A stretch of DNA of 64,000 bases from Rhodospirillales bacterium (GTDB lineage Bacteria; Pseudomonadota; Alphaproteobacteria; Kiloniellales; JACOMY01): the NCBI GenBank assembly GCA_014324045.1, contig JACOMY010000008.1, forward strand, positions 20,774-84,773, in the 5' to 3' direction. The position numbers were made by a program, and so were the translations under genes. Shown here one piece after another: positions 34,687 through 43,009 of this stretch. The stretch's first letter is position 1. Each line of letters opens with the position of its first letter. Below the pieces are notes generated by a model, which searched no databases, was not told the origin of the DNA, and worked only from the letters and a program-made list of their open reading frames with translations.

Positions 34687-35880
34687 ATGGCGAAGGCTGG
34701 CTCTGCCCTTGAGGTTTTTCAGGTCTTTCTGCAGCTTGGGCTCACCTCTTTCGGCGGGCCGGTGGCGCATCTCGGCTACTTTCGCCACGCCATCGTCGGC
34801 CGGCTCGGCTGGCTGGACGAGAAGGCCTACGCCGAGCTGGTGGCGCTCTGCCAGTTTCTACCGGGGCCAGCCTCCAGCCAGGTCGGGATCGGCATCGGGC
34901 TTACGCGCGCCGGTCCGCTCGGCGCTCTGGCAGCCTGGACCGGCTTTACCCTGCCGTCGGCCCTGCTGCTGGTGGCCTTCGCCTTCAGCCTGACCGCCTT
35001 GGAGGACGCCTTCGGCACAGCCTGGCTGCACGGCCTGAAACTGGCGGCCGTCGCCGTGGTCGCGCAGGCCGTCTGGTCCATGGCCCGCAGCCTGACTCCG
35101 GACCGGCAGCGGGTAAGCCTGGCCTTGGCGGTGACTGCCTTGCTGCTGTTCTGGCAGAGCCCCTTAGCTCAGATCGCCGCCATGCTGGCGGGGGCTTGGG
35201 CCGGCCTGCTGTTGTTTCGCAAGGCAGGCGCGAAAGAACGGCCGTGCGTCCTCAAGGTGCCGATCGGGCGCCGCACGGCTTGGGCCTGTCTCCTGCTTTT
35301 CGCCCTGCTGTTGGGGGGACTTCCGGTGGCTGTCTGGCTCATACCGGATCGGGGGCTGGCGCTTTTCTCCGCCTTCTACCGGTCCGGCTCCCTGATCTTC
35401 GGCGGCGGGCATGTGGTGCTGCCGCTCCTGGAGTCGTCGGTTGTGGCGCCCGGCTGGATCAGCCAGACCGACTTCCTGGCCGGATATGGGGCAGCACAGG
35501 CGGTGCCGGGTCCATTGCTCACTTTCTCCGCCTACCTGGGCACGACGATGGGTTCTGCGCCGAACGGCCTGGCCGGGGCGGCACTGGCATTGGCGGCGGT
35601 CTTCCTGCCCTCCTTCCTGCTGGTCTTCGCTGCCTTGCCTTTCTGGACCCTGCTGCGCGAGCGGTCCGGAGTCAGGGCGGCCATGACCGGCGTCAATGCT
35701 GCCGTCGTCGGGCTCCTGCTGGCCGCGCTTTACCATCCGGTCTTCACCGCCGGCGTGCGCGATCCGGCCGACTTCGCCATTGCCGCGGTCGCGCTGCTGC
35801 TGTTAGAGGGCTGGCGCTGGCCGCCTTGGCTGGTGGTCTTGTTATCGGCCGCCGCAGGTGCTGTGCTGACGGGGCCATAG
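34687..35880 (+). CDS. chrA: Chromate transporter ChrA
   Basis: Membrane protein of 397 residues of the CHR family (PF02417) in the two-domain form. The N-terminal half has LTSFGGPVAHLGYF and QFLPGPASSQVGIGIG; the C-terminal half repeats the theme with LIFGGGHVVLPLLE and GAAQAVPGPLLTFSAYLG. About ten hydrophobic segments are visible. CHR proteins export chromate, or take up sulfate-like anions. The gene stands alone with no chrB regulator nearby, so chromate resistance is a family inference. Confidence 0.92.
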   Translation: MAKAGSALEVFQVFLQLGLTSFGGPVAHLGYFRHAIVGRLGWLDEKAYAELVALCQFLPGPASSQVGIGIGLTRAGPLGALAAWTGFTLPSALLLVAFAFSLTALEDAFGTAWLHGLKLAAVAVVAQAVWSMARSLTPDRQRVSLALAVTALLLFWQSPLAQIAAMLAGAWAGLLLFRKAGAKERPCVLKVPIGRRTAWACLLLFALLLGGLPVAVWLIPDRGLALFSAFYRSGSLIFGGGHVVLPLLESSVVAPGWISQTDFLAGYGAAQAVPGPLLTFSAYLGTTMGSAPNGLAGAALALAAVFLPSFLLVFAALPFWTLLRERSGVRAAMTGVNAAVVGLLLAALYHPVFTAGVRDPADFAIAAVALLLLEGWRWPPWLVVLLSAAAGAVLTGP

Positions 35881-35952
35881 TCCGTCCACGATCGCCATCG
35901 ATGCGGACAGATCTGTACAATCTTTTGCCTTCGGATCGGGGAGCGGCGCACC

Positions 35953-37329
35953 ATGAGCGGGTACGATTACGATCTCTACGTCATCGGCGGCGGCTCGGCC
36001 GGGGTCCGTATGGCGCGCATGTCGGCTACCTACGGCGCCAGGGTCGCGTTGGCCGAGGAGCGTTTCCTGGGCGGCACTTGCGTCAACATCGGCTGTGTGC
36101 CGAAGAAGCTGATGGTGTTCGCTTCGCACTTCCGTGAAGACTTTCACGACGCTGCCGGCTATGGCTGGGAGGTAGGCGCGCGCACTTTCGACTGGCCGCG
36201 CCTGATCGCCAACAAGGATAAGGAGATCGCGCGCCTGAACGGCATTTATGCCAAGCTGCTGGCCGGCGCCGGCGTCACGGTGCACGAAGGCCGTGCGATT
36301 CTGCTGGACCCGCACAGCGTCTCCGTCAAGGGCAAGAGCTACACAGCCGAGCGCATTGTGGTGGCGGCTGGCGGCCGTCCCACCCGGCCGACAGAGCCGG
36401 GCAATGAGCTCGGCTATGTCTCCGACGATCTCTTCTGCCTGCCAGAGATGCCGAAAAAGATCTTGATGGTCGGCGGCGGCTACATCTCGGTCGAGTTCGC
36501 CGGAATTTTCAACGGCCTGGGTGCCGACACCGCCTTGATCCACCGCGGGCCGAAGCTGCTTCGCGGTTTCGACGACGACGTGCGCGGCTTCTTGGGAGAG
36601 GAGCTGGCCAAGAAGGGCATCCGGCTGATCTTCGAGCAGATCGTCCAGCGCACCGAGAAGGTGGCGGGCGGCTTGCAGGTCACCTTCTCCGGCGGCAGCC
36701 AGGAGCGCTTCGACGCCGTGGTCTATGCCACCGGCCGGGCCGCCAACACCGAGGGCCTGGGCCTGGAAGAGGCCGGTGTGACCCTGGCGCCGAACGGCGC
36801 CATTCCGGTCGACAGCTTTTCGCGTACTGCCGTGCCCTCGATTTTCGCTCTGGGCGATCTCACCGACCGCGTGCAACTGACCCCGGTGGCGATCGCCGAG
36901 GCCATGGCGCTCAGCCGCACGCTCTATCTGGGCGAGCCGACCCCGATGGATCACAGCAACATCCCATCGGCCGTCTTCAGCCAACCGCCGGTGGCCTCCG
37001 TCGGGCTGACTGAGGCCGAGGCGCGCGAGACCCTGGGCGCGCTCGACATCTACCGCTCCAGCTTCCGGCCGCTGCGCCATACCCTGACCGGCAATCGGGA
37101 GAAGACCCTGATGAAGCTGGTGGTGGAGCGCGCCAGCCAACGGGTCGTCGGCGTGCACATGGTCGGCATCGACACGCCGGAGATACTGCAAGGCATCGCG
37201 GTCGCCATCAAGGCCGGCGCCAACAAGCGCCACTTCGACGCCACCCTCGGCATCCATCCCACCAGCGCCGAGGAATTCGTTACCATGCGCGAACCGCTGC
37301 CGGAGCCGAAACGTCAGTCAGCGGAGTAG
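35953..37329 (+). CDS. gor: Glutathione-disulfide reductase
   Basis: FAD-containing pyridine nucleotide-disulfide oxidoreductase of 458 residues. The FAD motif is VIGGGSAGVRMAR at about 10-22, and the redox-active pair is Cys43 and Cys48 (GGTCVNIGCVPKKL). The NAD(P)H motif is VGGGYISVEFAG, and the C-terminal LGIHPTSAEEFVTM carries the catalytic histidine. Long opposite-strand frames here are shadows of its GC-rich codons. The RBS is close to GGGGAGCGG. Confidence 0.93.
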   Translation: MSGYDYDLYVIGGGSAGVRMARMSATYGARVALAEERFLGGTCVNIGCVPKKLMVFASHFREDFHDAAGYGWEVGARTFDWPRLIANKDKEIARLNGIYAKLLAGAGVTVHEGRAILLDPHSVSVKGKSYTAERIVVAAGGRPTRPTEPGNELGYVSDDLFCLPEMPKKILMVGGGYISVEFAGIFNGLGADTALIHRGPKLLRGFDDDVRGFLGEELAKKGIRLIFEQIVQRTEKVAGGLQVTFSGGSQERFDAVVYATGRAANTEGLGLEEAGVTLAPNGAIPVDSFSRTAVPSIFALGDLTDRVQLTPVAIAEAMALSRTLYLGEPTPMDHSNIPSAVFSQPPVASVGLTEAEARETLGALDIYRSSFRPLRHTLTGNREKTLMKLVVERASQRVVGVHMVGIDTPEILQGIAVAIKAGANKRHFDATLGIHPTSAEEFVTMREPLPEPKRQSAE

Positions 37330-37557
37330 GCGGCATGAAGGCGGAAGCGGCCCGCGCGTAACTGAAGCACCCGGCCGGGCTGACCTGACCTTGCGCGGGT
37401 TCATTTTCTTCGTCCGACATCCGGCCGGAGTCACCTTTGGCCAGGGGCAGGGCCAGCAGTGCGCGGTCTGGAAGCGGGCGCGCATCGCACTTCGGATAGT
37501 CCTGGAGGGTAGCGTGGCCGTGGGGGTAGCCTGATCCCGGCGACAGACTGCCGAGAC

Positions 37558-38457
37558 TTACCCCAGCGGTAATGCCGCCAGACCCATGAGGCCGGGGTCG
37601 CGATGCAAGATCAGCGCGACCGACAGTTCCCGCACCAGGTCGCGCATGGGATGGGGGCCGGCCAGGACCTGCTCCATCGCCGCTGCCAGGTCGTCCGCTA
37701 GGGCATGCGAGACGCTGCCGATCAGGGAGATGCCGCCGAAGGCTCCGGCGGTCAGTGCCGCATCGCGCAGGACCGCTGCGGTTGCCTCGGCGAAGAGCTG
37801 GCGAGCCCGGCGGGCTTGCAGACTGTCGGCCGCCGCAACCTCTTCGGGCGGCAGCTCTTCGCCGGCCAGCTGCCGATAGATGCGCGCTAGTCCCTTGCCG
37901 CAGATCCAATACTCCAGGCTCCAGGTCTCGGCTTCGGCCCGGCGCGCCAAGGCCAGGGGGAGGCAGCCGCTATGACCGAGCTCTGTACCACGGGCTAGGT
38001 AGCGCCCGCCGGGCAGAGGTTGCAGAATGGCCATACCCAGGCCTGTACCCAGCCCCACTATCAACTGCGCATCGCCGGGGTAGTGAGCGCCTGGATGCAA
38101 GGTCCGGCGTTGATCCGGACCGATCAGTGGCAGGGCATGGGCGGCAGCGGCCAGATCATTCAGAATCGCTGCGCGCTGGACACCCATCAAGCGCTTCAGG
38201 ACATCCAACTTCAGGACCCAAGGAGCATTAGTGAGCTTGATGGCACCGTCCTGCAGCGGCCCGGCACCGGCGACCGCGGCTTCGGAGATCACGCCGCGTG
38301 CCACCGCAGACTCGGCACGGTAGCGGCTTAGTGCGGCGCTGAAACTCGGGAAGTCTTGGGTTCGGTAGTTGATTCGCCGTGTGATTTGGCCGTTGGGCAA
38401 CACTATGGCAAAGCGGGCCTGCGTCCCGCCTACGTCGGCAACCAAGCGTCCGGTCAT
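37558..38457 (-). CDS. glk: Glucokinase
   Basis: Sugar kinase of 299 residues of the bacterial Glk family (PF02685). The phosphate-1 motif is VADVGGTQARFAIV, the ND segment is AILNDLAAAAHALP, and the phosphate-2 motif is GLGTGLGMAIL, followed by a GHSGCLPL segment that lines the sugar site. It phosphorylates glucose with ATP for the Entner-Doudoroff or glycolytic route. It points towards gor, with about 230 bp between the two stops. No other sugar gene is adjacent. Confidence 0.9.
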   Translation of the reverse strand: MTGRLVADVGGTQARFAIVLPNGQITRRINYRTQDFPSFSAALSRYRAESAVARGVISEAAVAGAGPLQDGAIKLTNAPWVLKLDVLKRLMGVQRAAILNDLAAAAHALPLIGPDQRRTLHPGAHYPGDAQLIVGLGTGLGMAILQPLPGGRYLARGTELGHSGCLPLALARRAEAETWSLEYWICGKGLARIYRQLAGEELPPEEVAAADSLQARRARQLFAEATAAVLRDAALTAGAFGGISLIGSVSHALADDLAAAMEQVLAGPHPMRDLVRELSVALILHRDPGLMGLAALPLG

Positions 38458-38945
38458 GCTCTATCCGTTCTCTTGAGCGGCTGCGATCACAACGGACTAC
38501 CGGCGCCCTGTCAATGTTGCAGCCGCAGGGCTTCAGTTCCGCTTGGAGGACTTCGGGCGGCGGTGCCGTGACGGCCGGTCTTCCTACCGCGTAACCTTAA
38601 GCGCCGCTCTACGGTAGCCTCGGCCGTGCCGCTCAGGCTGAAGCGCTACGGCCGATACCCGCTGGCACAAGCCGGTCCTAGCCGGCGCCAGCGCGGGGAG
38701 ACCGGCCTGACGATCCAAGGTATCGGCGCGGTCGTTAACCCGGCGCTGCGCGCGGCACTCGGCGAGCGCGATGCTGGCCTGGCCATGTTGAAAACCGGCA
38801 AGAAAGACTTGGAAATCGGTCTGGCGCAGATACAGAAGGAGCGGGATCGGCTGAGCGACGCTCCGGTTACCGGCGAGCGCAAGCTTGCTTCTCTGGCACA
38901 GGCGTTGAAGACCTCCGAACAGGCGGCCTTCTCTCTGGCGGGCGG
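38458..38945 (+). other. 490-bp gap with a weak coiled-coil frame
   Basis: A plus-strand frame at 38626-38964 would encode 112 residues with a charged helical stretch (GKKDLEIGLAQIQKERDRLS) that resembles the coiled coil between the DNA-binding parts of large serine recombinases. It overlaps the end of the permease gene and has no good ribosome-binding site. It may be a remnant. I would not call a gene here. Confidence 0.25.
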
Positions 38946-39980
38946 TCAGAGGACAAGGGCGTAGCAAAATCCCGACAACAGAGCGCCGATGAAGGCCAGC
39001 CCGATGTAGGTTATGAAGACGGGCAGGCGCAGCAGGCTGAAAGCCGGAATGGCCGACCAGGCGGAAACGATTCCACCGGCCACGAGGAAGCTCAGCGCGG
39101 CGCCCGGTTGCATGCCGGCGTCGATCAATCCGCGAATCAGCGGCAGTGCGGCGTAGCCGTCCAGATAGATTGGCATGCCGACCAGGGTGGCCAGGGGGAT
39201 TGCGTACCAACTGCCGCCGCCCACCGCCTGCGTCAGCCAGCGCTCCGGCAGATAGCTGCGCAGGAAGTATTCCGCCACGAAGGCCAGAAGCAGCCAAAAG
39301 AGCACCATTCGGCCGCTGTCCAGCAGGGTCGCGGCGAAGAGGTGCCGCCGTTGGGGCTCGCCCCAAAAACGCCAGAGCAAGGCGGTGCAAGGCGCACAGC
39401 TGCCGGAGAGGTCTCCGGTTAGGCGGTTGACCCGGGCCGGCACGGCGAAGAGGCCCGCCCGTACCGAGATCAGGATGACGGCACCGCCGATGAGCCCGCA
39501 GAGGATGGCGGCAAGGCTCTTGCCAATGGCGAAGGGCAGGCCCAGGGTTCCGGCGGTGACGGCCAGCATGCCGGGACCGGTGATGGGAGATGCCAGCAGG
39601 AATGCCATGATCGGCGCCAGCGGCACCCTGGCAGCCAGTAGGCCGGCAATCAGCGGATAGACCGTAACGCCGCAGACCGGCGTGAGGGCACCCACCAGCG
39701 ACGCCAGGACGATCATGCGGCCTTGGCGGCCGGAGAAGGACCTGGCGATCAGACTGACCGCACCGCTGGCCGCCGCGAAGGCCACCAGGAAGACAGCTAC
39801 GAGGATCATGGGCGCGATCCCGAGCAGACTATCGAGCGCGAAGAGGCCGGCCTGCCAGGCGATCGCCGGCCATAGGAGACAGCCGAGACCCAAGAGGGCC
39901 GCAGCCAGAGCGAGGCTCAGGCGGCGCAGGTTGACGCCGGCTCGGAGCCTGGCCGCAAGAGTAGCGATTTGACTAGACAT
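38946..39980 (-). CDS. Permease of the ArsP/DUF318 type
   Basis: Membrane protein of 344 residues with eight or so hydrophobic segments, resembling the PF03773 permeases. Two related repeats are visible: GALTPVCGVTVYPLIAGLLA and the later LVGMPIYLDGYAALPLIRGL, with IMAFLLASPITGPGML between. Members export organoarsenicals or are of unknown function. The usual vicinal cysteines of ArsP (PVCSCG-like) are reduced to a single Cys here, so arsenical transport is doubtful. A loop has SGSCAPCTALL, a CxxC. It is divergent from the LysR gene with 58 bp between. Confidence 0.75.
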   Translation of the reverse strand: MSSQIATLAARLRAGVNLRRLSLALAAALLGLGCLLWPAIAWQAGLFALDSLLGIAPMILVAVFLVAFAAASGAVSLIARSFSGRQGRMIVLASLVGALTPVCGVTVYPLIAGLLAARVPLAPIMAFLLASPITGPGMLAVTAGTLGLPFAIGKSLAAILCGLIGGAVILISVRAGLFAVPARVNRLTGDLSGSCAPCTALLWRFWGEPQRRHLFAATLLDSGRMVLFWLLLAFVAEYFLRSYLPERWLTQAVGGGSWYAIPLATLVGMPIYLDGYAALPLIRGLIDAGMQPGAALSFLVAGGIVSAWSAIPAFSLLRLPVFITYIGLAFIGALLSGFCYALVL

Positions 39981-40038
39981 GCCAGCATAGCTGCTGCAAC
40001 TCTAGCCATCGTACAAAAGAATAGTTATTATCGAAATC

Positions 40039-40932
40039 ATGAACGAAATCGAACGCTCTGGCGGAGGATTGGAACTGGATCTGCTGCGCGGCTTCCTTGC
40101 CATCGCCCGGGAAGGCAATGTCACCAAGGCTGCCGTCGGCATTGGCCGGACGCAATCGGCGCTCTCCGTCCAATTGAAGCGCCTGGAGGCACTGCTAGGC
40201 GTCAGCCTCTTCGAGCGGGAAGCGCGCGGTATGCGCCTGACCGATGCCGGACTGAGCCTGCTGCCGCGTGCGGAAGGCTTGCTGCGGGAGGCGCGGGCCT
40301 TGCGCGATGCTTTCTCCGGCGGGCTGAGCGGCCGGGTCACGATTGCCATTCCGGACGACTGCGGCCCCTCGGTCTTGGCCGGAATTCTGCAGCGTTTCTG
40401 CACCGCCTATCCGGAAGTCGAGGTCTTTGCGCGCTGCGGCTTCTCCGCGGCCTTCGCCGAGGCTGTCGATGCGGGCGCGGTCGACCTAGCGGTCTACGCA
40501 GCGCCGGGCGAACTTGCGGGCGGCGAGCGGCTGGCCGACGTCCAGATCGAGTGGGTGGCGCGGCAAGACTGGAGCCCTCCGCCGCCGGGGGAGGCCATTC
40601 TCCTCGCCCTCTTCGACCGCGAATGTTGGTGGCGCGACGTGGCGATCCGCAGCCTGGCCTCCGCCGGGATTCCCTTCCGGACGCTGCTGAGCAGCGAGAG
40701 TGTCCTAGGGCTGAAAGCGGCAGTCTCCGCCGGCTTGGCGGTCGCGCCGCTGGCCCGCGAGAGCCTCGACCCCGGCATGCGGATCCTGTCCCAGACCGAG
40801 GGGTTCCCGCGCTTGCCGGCCTCTTGCCTTACTCTGTTGCGGCGGGCCGACTGCGAGTCCGAAGCCGTCGCGCGCATGGCCGAGGCGATCCGGCTGGGCT
40901 TCCGGCAACCCCAAGGGCTAAGGCCGACCTAA
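40039..40932 (+). CDS. LysR-family transcription regulator
   Basis: Regulator of 297 residues. The N-terminal winged helix-turn-helix is typical (LLRGFLAIAREGNVTKAAVG, then QSALSVQLKRLEALLG and LFEREARGMRLTDAG). The C-terminal ~200 residues form the effector-binding domain (GRVTIAIPDDCGPSVLAGIL). Since it is divergent from the ArsP-like permease across 58 bp, it most likely controls that gene and its own promoter in the shared spacer 39981-40038. The effector is unknown. Confidence 0.92.
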   Translation: MNEIERSGGGLELDLLRGFLAIAREGNVTKAAVGIGRTQSALSVQLKRLEALLGVSLFEREARGMRLTDAGLSLLPRAEGLLREARALRDAFSGGLSGRVTIAIPDDCGPSVLAGILQRFCTAYPEVEVFARCGFSAAFAEAVDAGAVDLAVYAAPGELAGGERLADVQIEWVARQDWSPPPPGEAILLALFDRECWWRDVAIRSLASAGIPFRTLLSSESVLGLKAAVSAGLAVAPLARESLDPGMRILSQTEGFPRLPASCLTLLRRADCESEAVARMAEAIRLGFRQPQGLRPT

Positions 40933-41028
40933 GTGCCGGTTCGAGACTGCGCGGCAATCGCCGCACACTGCATCGATTTGACATGTAAGCGGGATGTAAG
41001 CGAGCGGCGCGGGACCGGAGGCAGCGGC

Positions 41029-41946
41029 TCAGGTTTCCTTCAGCACGCGGGCGAAGAGGCCGGGGTCGACGTTGCCGCCGCTCATGACGATGGCGACCGC
41101 CTTGCCCTTGAGGTCGAGCTTGCCGGAGAGCGCGGCCGCAAGCGCAACGGCGCCGCCCGGTTCGGCCACCAGCTTCAGCCGGCGGAAGGCGAAGGCCATG
41201 GCCTGCGCGACCTCCGCATCGCTGACGGCGAGGCCACCGGAGAGGAGCTGGCGGTTGAGTTCGAATGTGAGGCTCCCCGGGGTCCTGGCCAGCAAGGCGT
41301 CGCAGAAGCTCCTGGCGCCGGGATCGACCTGTTCGCGCCTGCCGCTGACGAGTGAGCGGGCGGTGTCGTCGAAGTCGGCCGGCTCGACGCTGTAGATGGC
41401 CGTGCGCGGGCTCGCCTCCGAGAGGGCAAGCGCAGTGCCGGAGACCAGGCCGCCACCACCGCAACAGACCAGAACGGCATCCAGGCCGATGCCGTGGGCG
41501 GCGGCCTGCCGGGCGATTTCAAGCCCGACGGTGCCCTGGCCGGCGATGATGTCGGGGTCGTCGTAGGGTTCGACCAACAGGCTGCCGCGGCCGTCAATCA
41601 GGTTTTGCGCGACGGCCTCGCGATCTTCACGGTAGCGGTCGTAGAGGAGTACCTCTGCGCCGTAGCCGCGGGTGTTCTCCAGCTTGATGGCCGGCGCGTC
41701 GGCCGGCATCACGACGGCCGCGGGGATCTGCAGCATTTGGGCAGCCGCAGCCACGCCTTGCGCGTGGTTGCCGGAGGAATATGCGACGACACCGGCCGAG
41801 AGGGCTTGCTGGGCGCAGTGCGAGAGCTTGTTGTAGGCGCCGCGGAATTTGAAGGACCCGGTACGCTGCAGCATCTCCGGCTTGATGAAGGTTCTGGCGC
41901 CGGTCGAAGCGTCTAGCGCGGGGCAGGGTAGCAACGGCGTTTGCAC
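41029..41946 (-). CDS. Threonine/serine dehydratase (PLP-dependent)
   Basis: Fold-type II PLP enzyme. The PLP lysine is in GSFKFRGAYN, and SSGNHAQGVA and the CGGGGLVSG phosphate cup follow. It is likely to deaminate threonine or serine to the 2-oxo acid, or to racemise serine. The GTG at 41946 gives 305 residues, but family-like sequence goes on upstream: LPDFADIERATCRISGKAV lies in the same open frame. No ATG, GTG or TTG exists between that and the in-frame TGA. An AGGAG at 42045-42049 sits 8 bases before an ATC codon at 42036 that would begin this extension. It lacks a regulatory ACT domain. Confidence 0.85.
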   Translation of the reverse strand: MQTPLLPCPALDASTGARTFIKPEMLQRTGSFKFRGAYNKLSHCAQQALSAGVVAYSSGNHAQGVAAAAQMLQIPAAVVMPADAPAIKLENTRGYGAEVLLYDRYREDREAVAQNLIDGRGSLLVEPYDDPDIIAGQGTVGLEIARQAAAHGIGLDAVLVCCGGGGLVSGTALALSEASPRTAIYSVEPADFDDTARSLVSGRREQVDPGARSFCDALLARTPGSLTFELNRQLLSGGLAVSDAEVAQAMAFAFRRLKLVAEPGGAVALAAALSGKLDLKGKAVAIVMSGGNVDPGLFARVLKET

Positions 41947-42266
41947 CGCCTTGCCGCTAATGCGGCAGGTAGCGCGCTCGATGTCGGCGAAGTCTGGCAG
42001 CGCGGGGGTTTCCCCGATCGTGATTTCTCCGATGATAAACTGAACTCCTGCATGAAACGCTCGATGCCGGCCGCCGTTTCAGGCTTTTTCAAAGCTGGAA
42101 AATGCCCCGCGGCCGATAGGGTGACCATCCGCCTTTGCGGAACAGGTCCTGCATGCGGGCAAGGGTGCGGTCGCCGCGCAACGTCAAGACGCCGCCCGCC
42201 GGGCGCAGAGCGGTACCTCCGGCGGACGCAACCCTCGCCCTCCATCGCCAAGCCTTGAGATGCGGG

Positions 42267-42947
42267 TTAGAGGCCGAGCAGCGGAGGCAGAGCCGCCAGG
42301 TCCCTGATCTCGGCGGCGAAGGCTCCGGGCAGCCTGTCCGGCAGCTTTCCGAAACGGTCCAGCCAGGCGACCGTGAAGCCGAAGCAGGCGGCGCCGCGGG
42401 CATCCCAGGCATTGGCCGAGACGAAGCAGATCTCCGACGCCTCGGCCTCCATCCCGGTGACGGCCAGGGAATAGACCGAGGCGTCGGGCTTGTAGATCCC
42501 CAGAGGTGCCACGGTCAGGATCCGGTCGAGTTGCCGGTCCAGATCATTGGCCTTGCAGGCCGCCTCGATCATCGCCGGTGCACCGTTGGTCAAGATCGCC
42601 GTCTTCTTTCCCCCGGCCTGCAGCCTTGCCAGAGTGCCGGCGGCATCGGGATAAGCCTCCAGGGTCCAGTAGAGGTCGAGCAGGCGCCGGCGGAGCGCGG
42701 GAGCCTCGATAGCGTGAGTCTCCATGGCGAAGTCCAAGGCATCCTGGGTGACTTGCCAGAAGTCGACGTAGGCTCCCATCAGGCTGCGCAGCCAAGTGTA
42801 TTCCAACTGCTTCCGGCGCCAGAGATCCGAAAGCGGCTGGGCCAGCGGGCCCAGCGCCGCACTTTCCCGCGCAGTGGCTGCGTGAACGTTCAGCAGGGTG
42901 CCGTAGGCATCGAAGACGCAGGCTTTGCAGTCGGCGAATGCTGTCAC
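42267..42947 (-). CDS. Haloacid dehalogenase, type II
   Basis: HAD-superfamily hydrolase of 226 residues. The nucleophile is Asp13 in FDAYGTLLNV, and AILTNGAP, the lysine in IYKPDASVY, and VSANAWDARGAA complete the L-2-haloacid dehalogenase pattern. Such enzymes replace a halogen at C2 of short acids with hydroxyl; many chromosomal members may have other substrates. The GTG at 42947 has AAAGGAG 8 bases upstream; the longer frame to 43232 overlaps the next gene. It follows the transglycosylase gene on the same strand by about 60 bases. Confidence 0.9.
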   Translation of the reverse strand: MTAFADCKACVFDAYGTLLNVHAATARESAALGPLAQPLSDLWRRKQLEYTWLRSLMGAYVDFWQVTQDALDFAMETHAIEAPALRRRLLDLYWTLEAYPDAAGTLARLQAGGKKTAILTNGAPAMIEAACKANDLDRQLDRILTVAPLGIYKPDASVYSLAVTGMEAEASEICFVSANAWDARGAACFGFTVAWLDRFGKLPDRLPGAFAAEIRDLAALPPLLGL

Positions 42948-43009
42948 CGGATTCGCTCCTTTCTCTCGCTCATGCCGAATCCTGCGGCACCTCAGTATAC
43001 CCGTCCATT

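Noticed and set aside
35842..37257. Long 471-codon frame on the minus strand opposite gor
   Set aside because: It mirrors the codons of the intact glutathione reductase gene; no motif, no ribosome-binding site. Such shadows are common in GC-rich genes (also 2749-3900 opposite shc).
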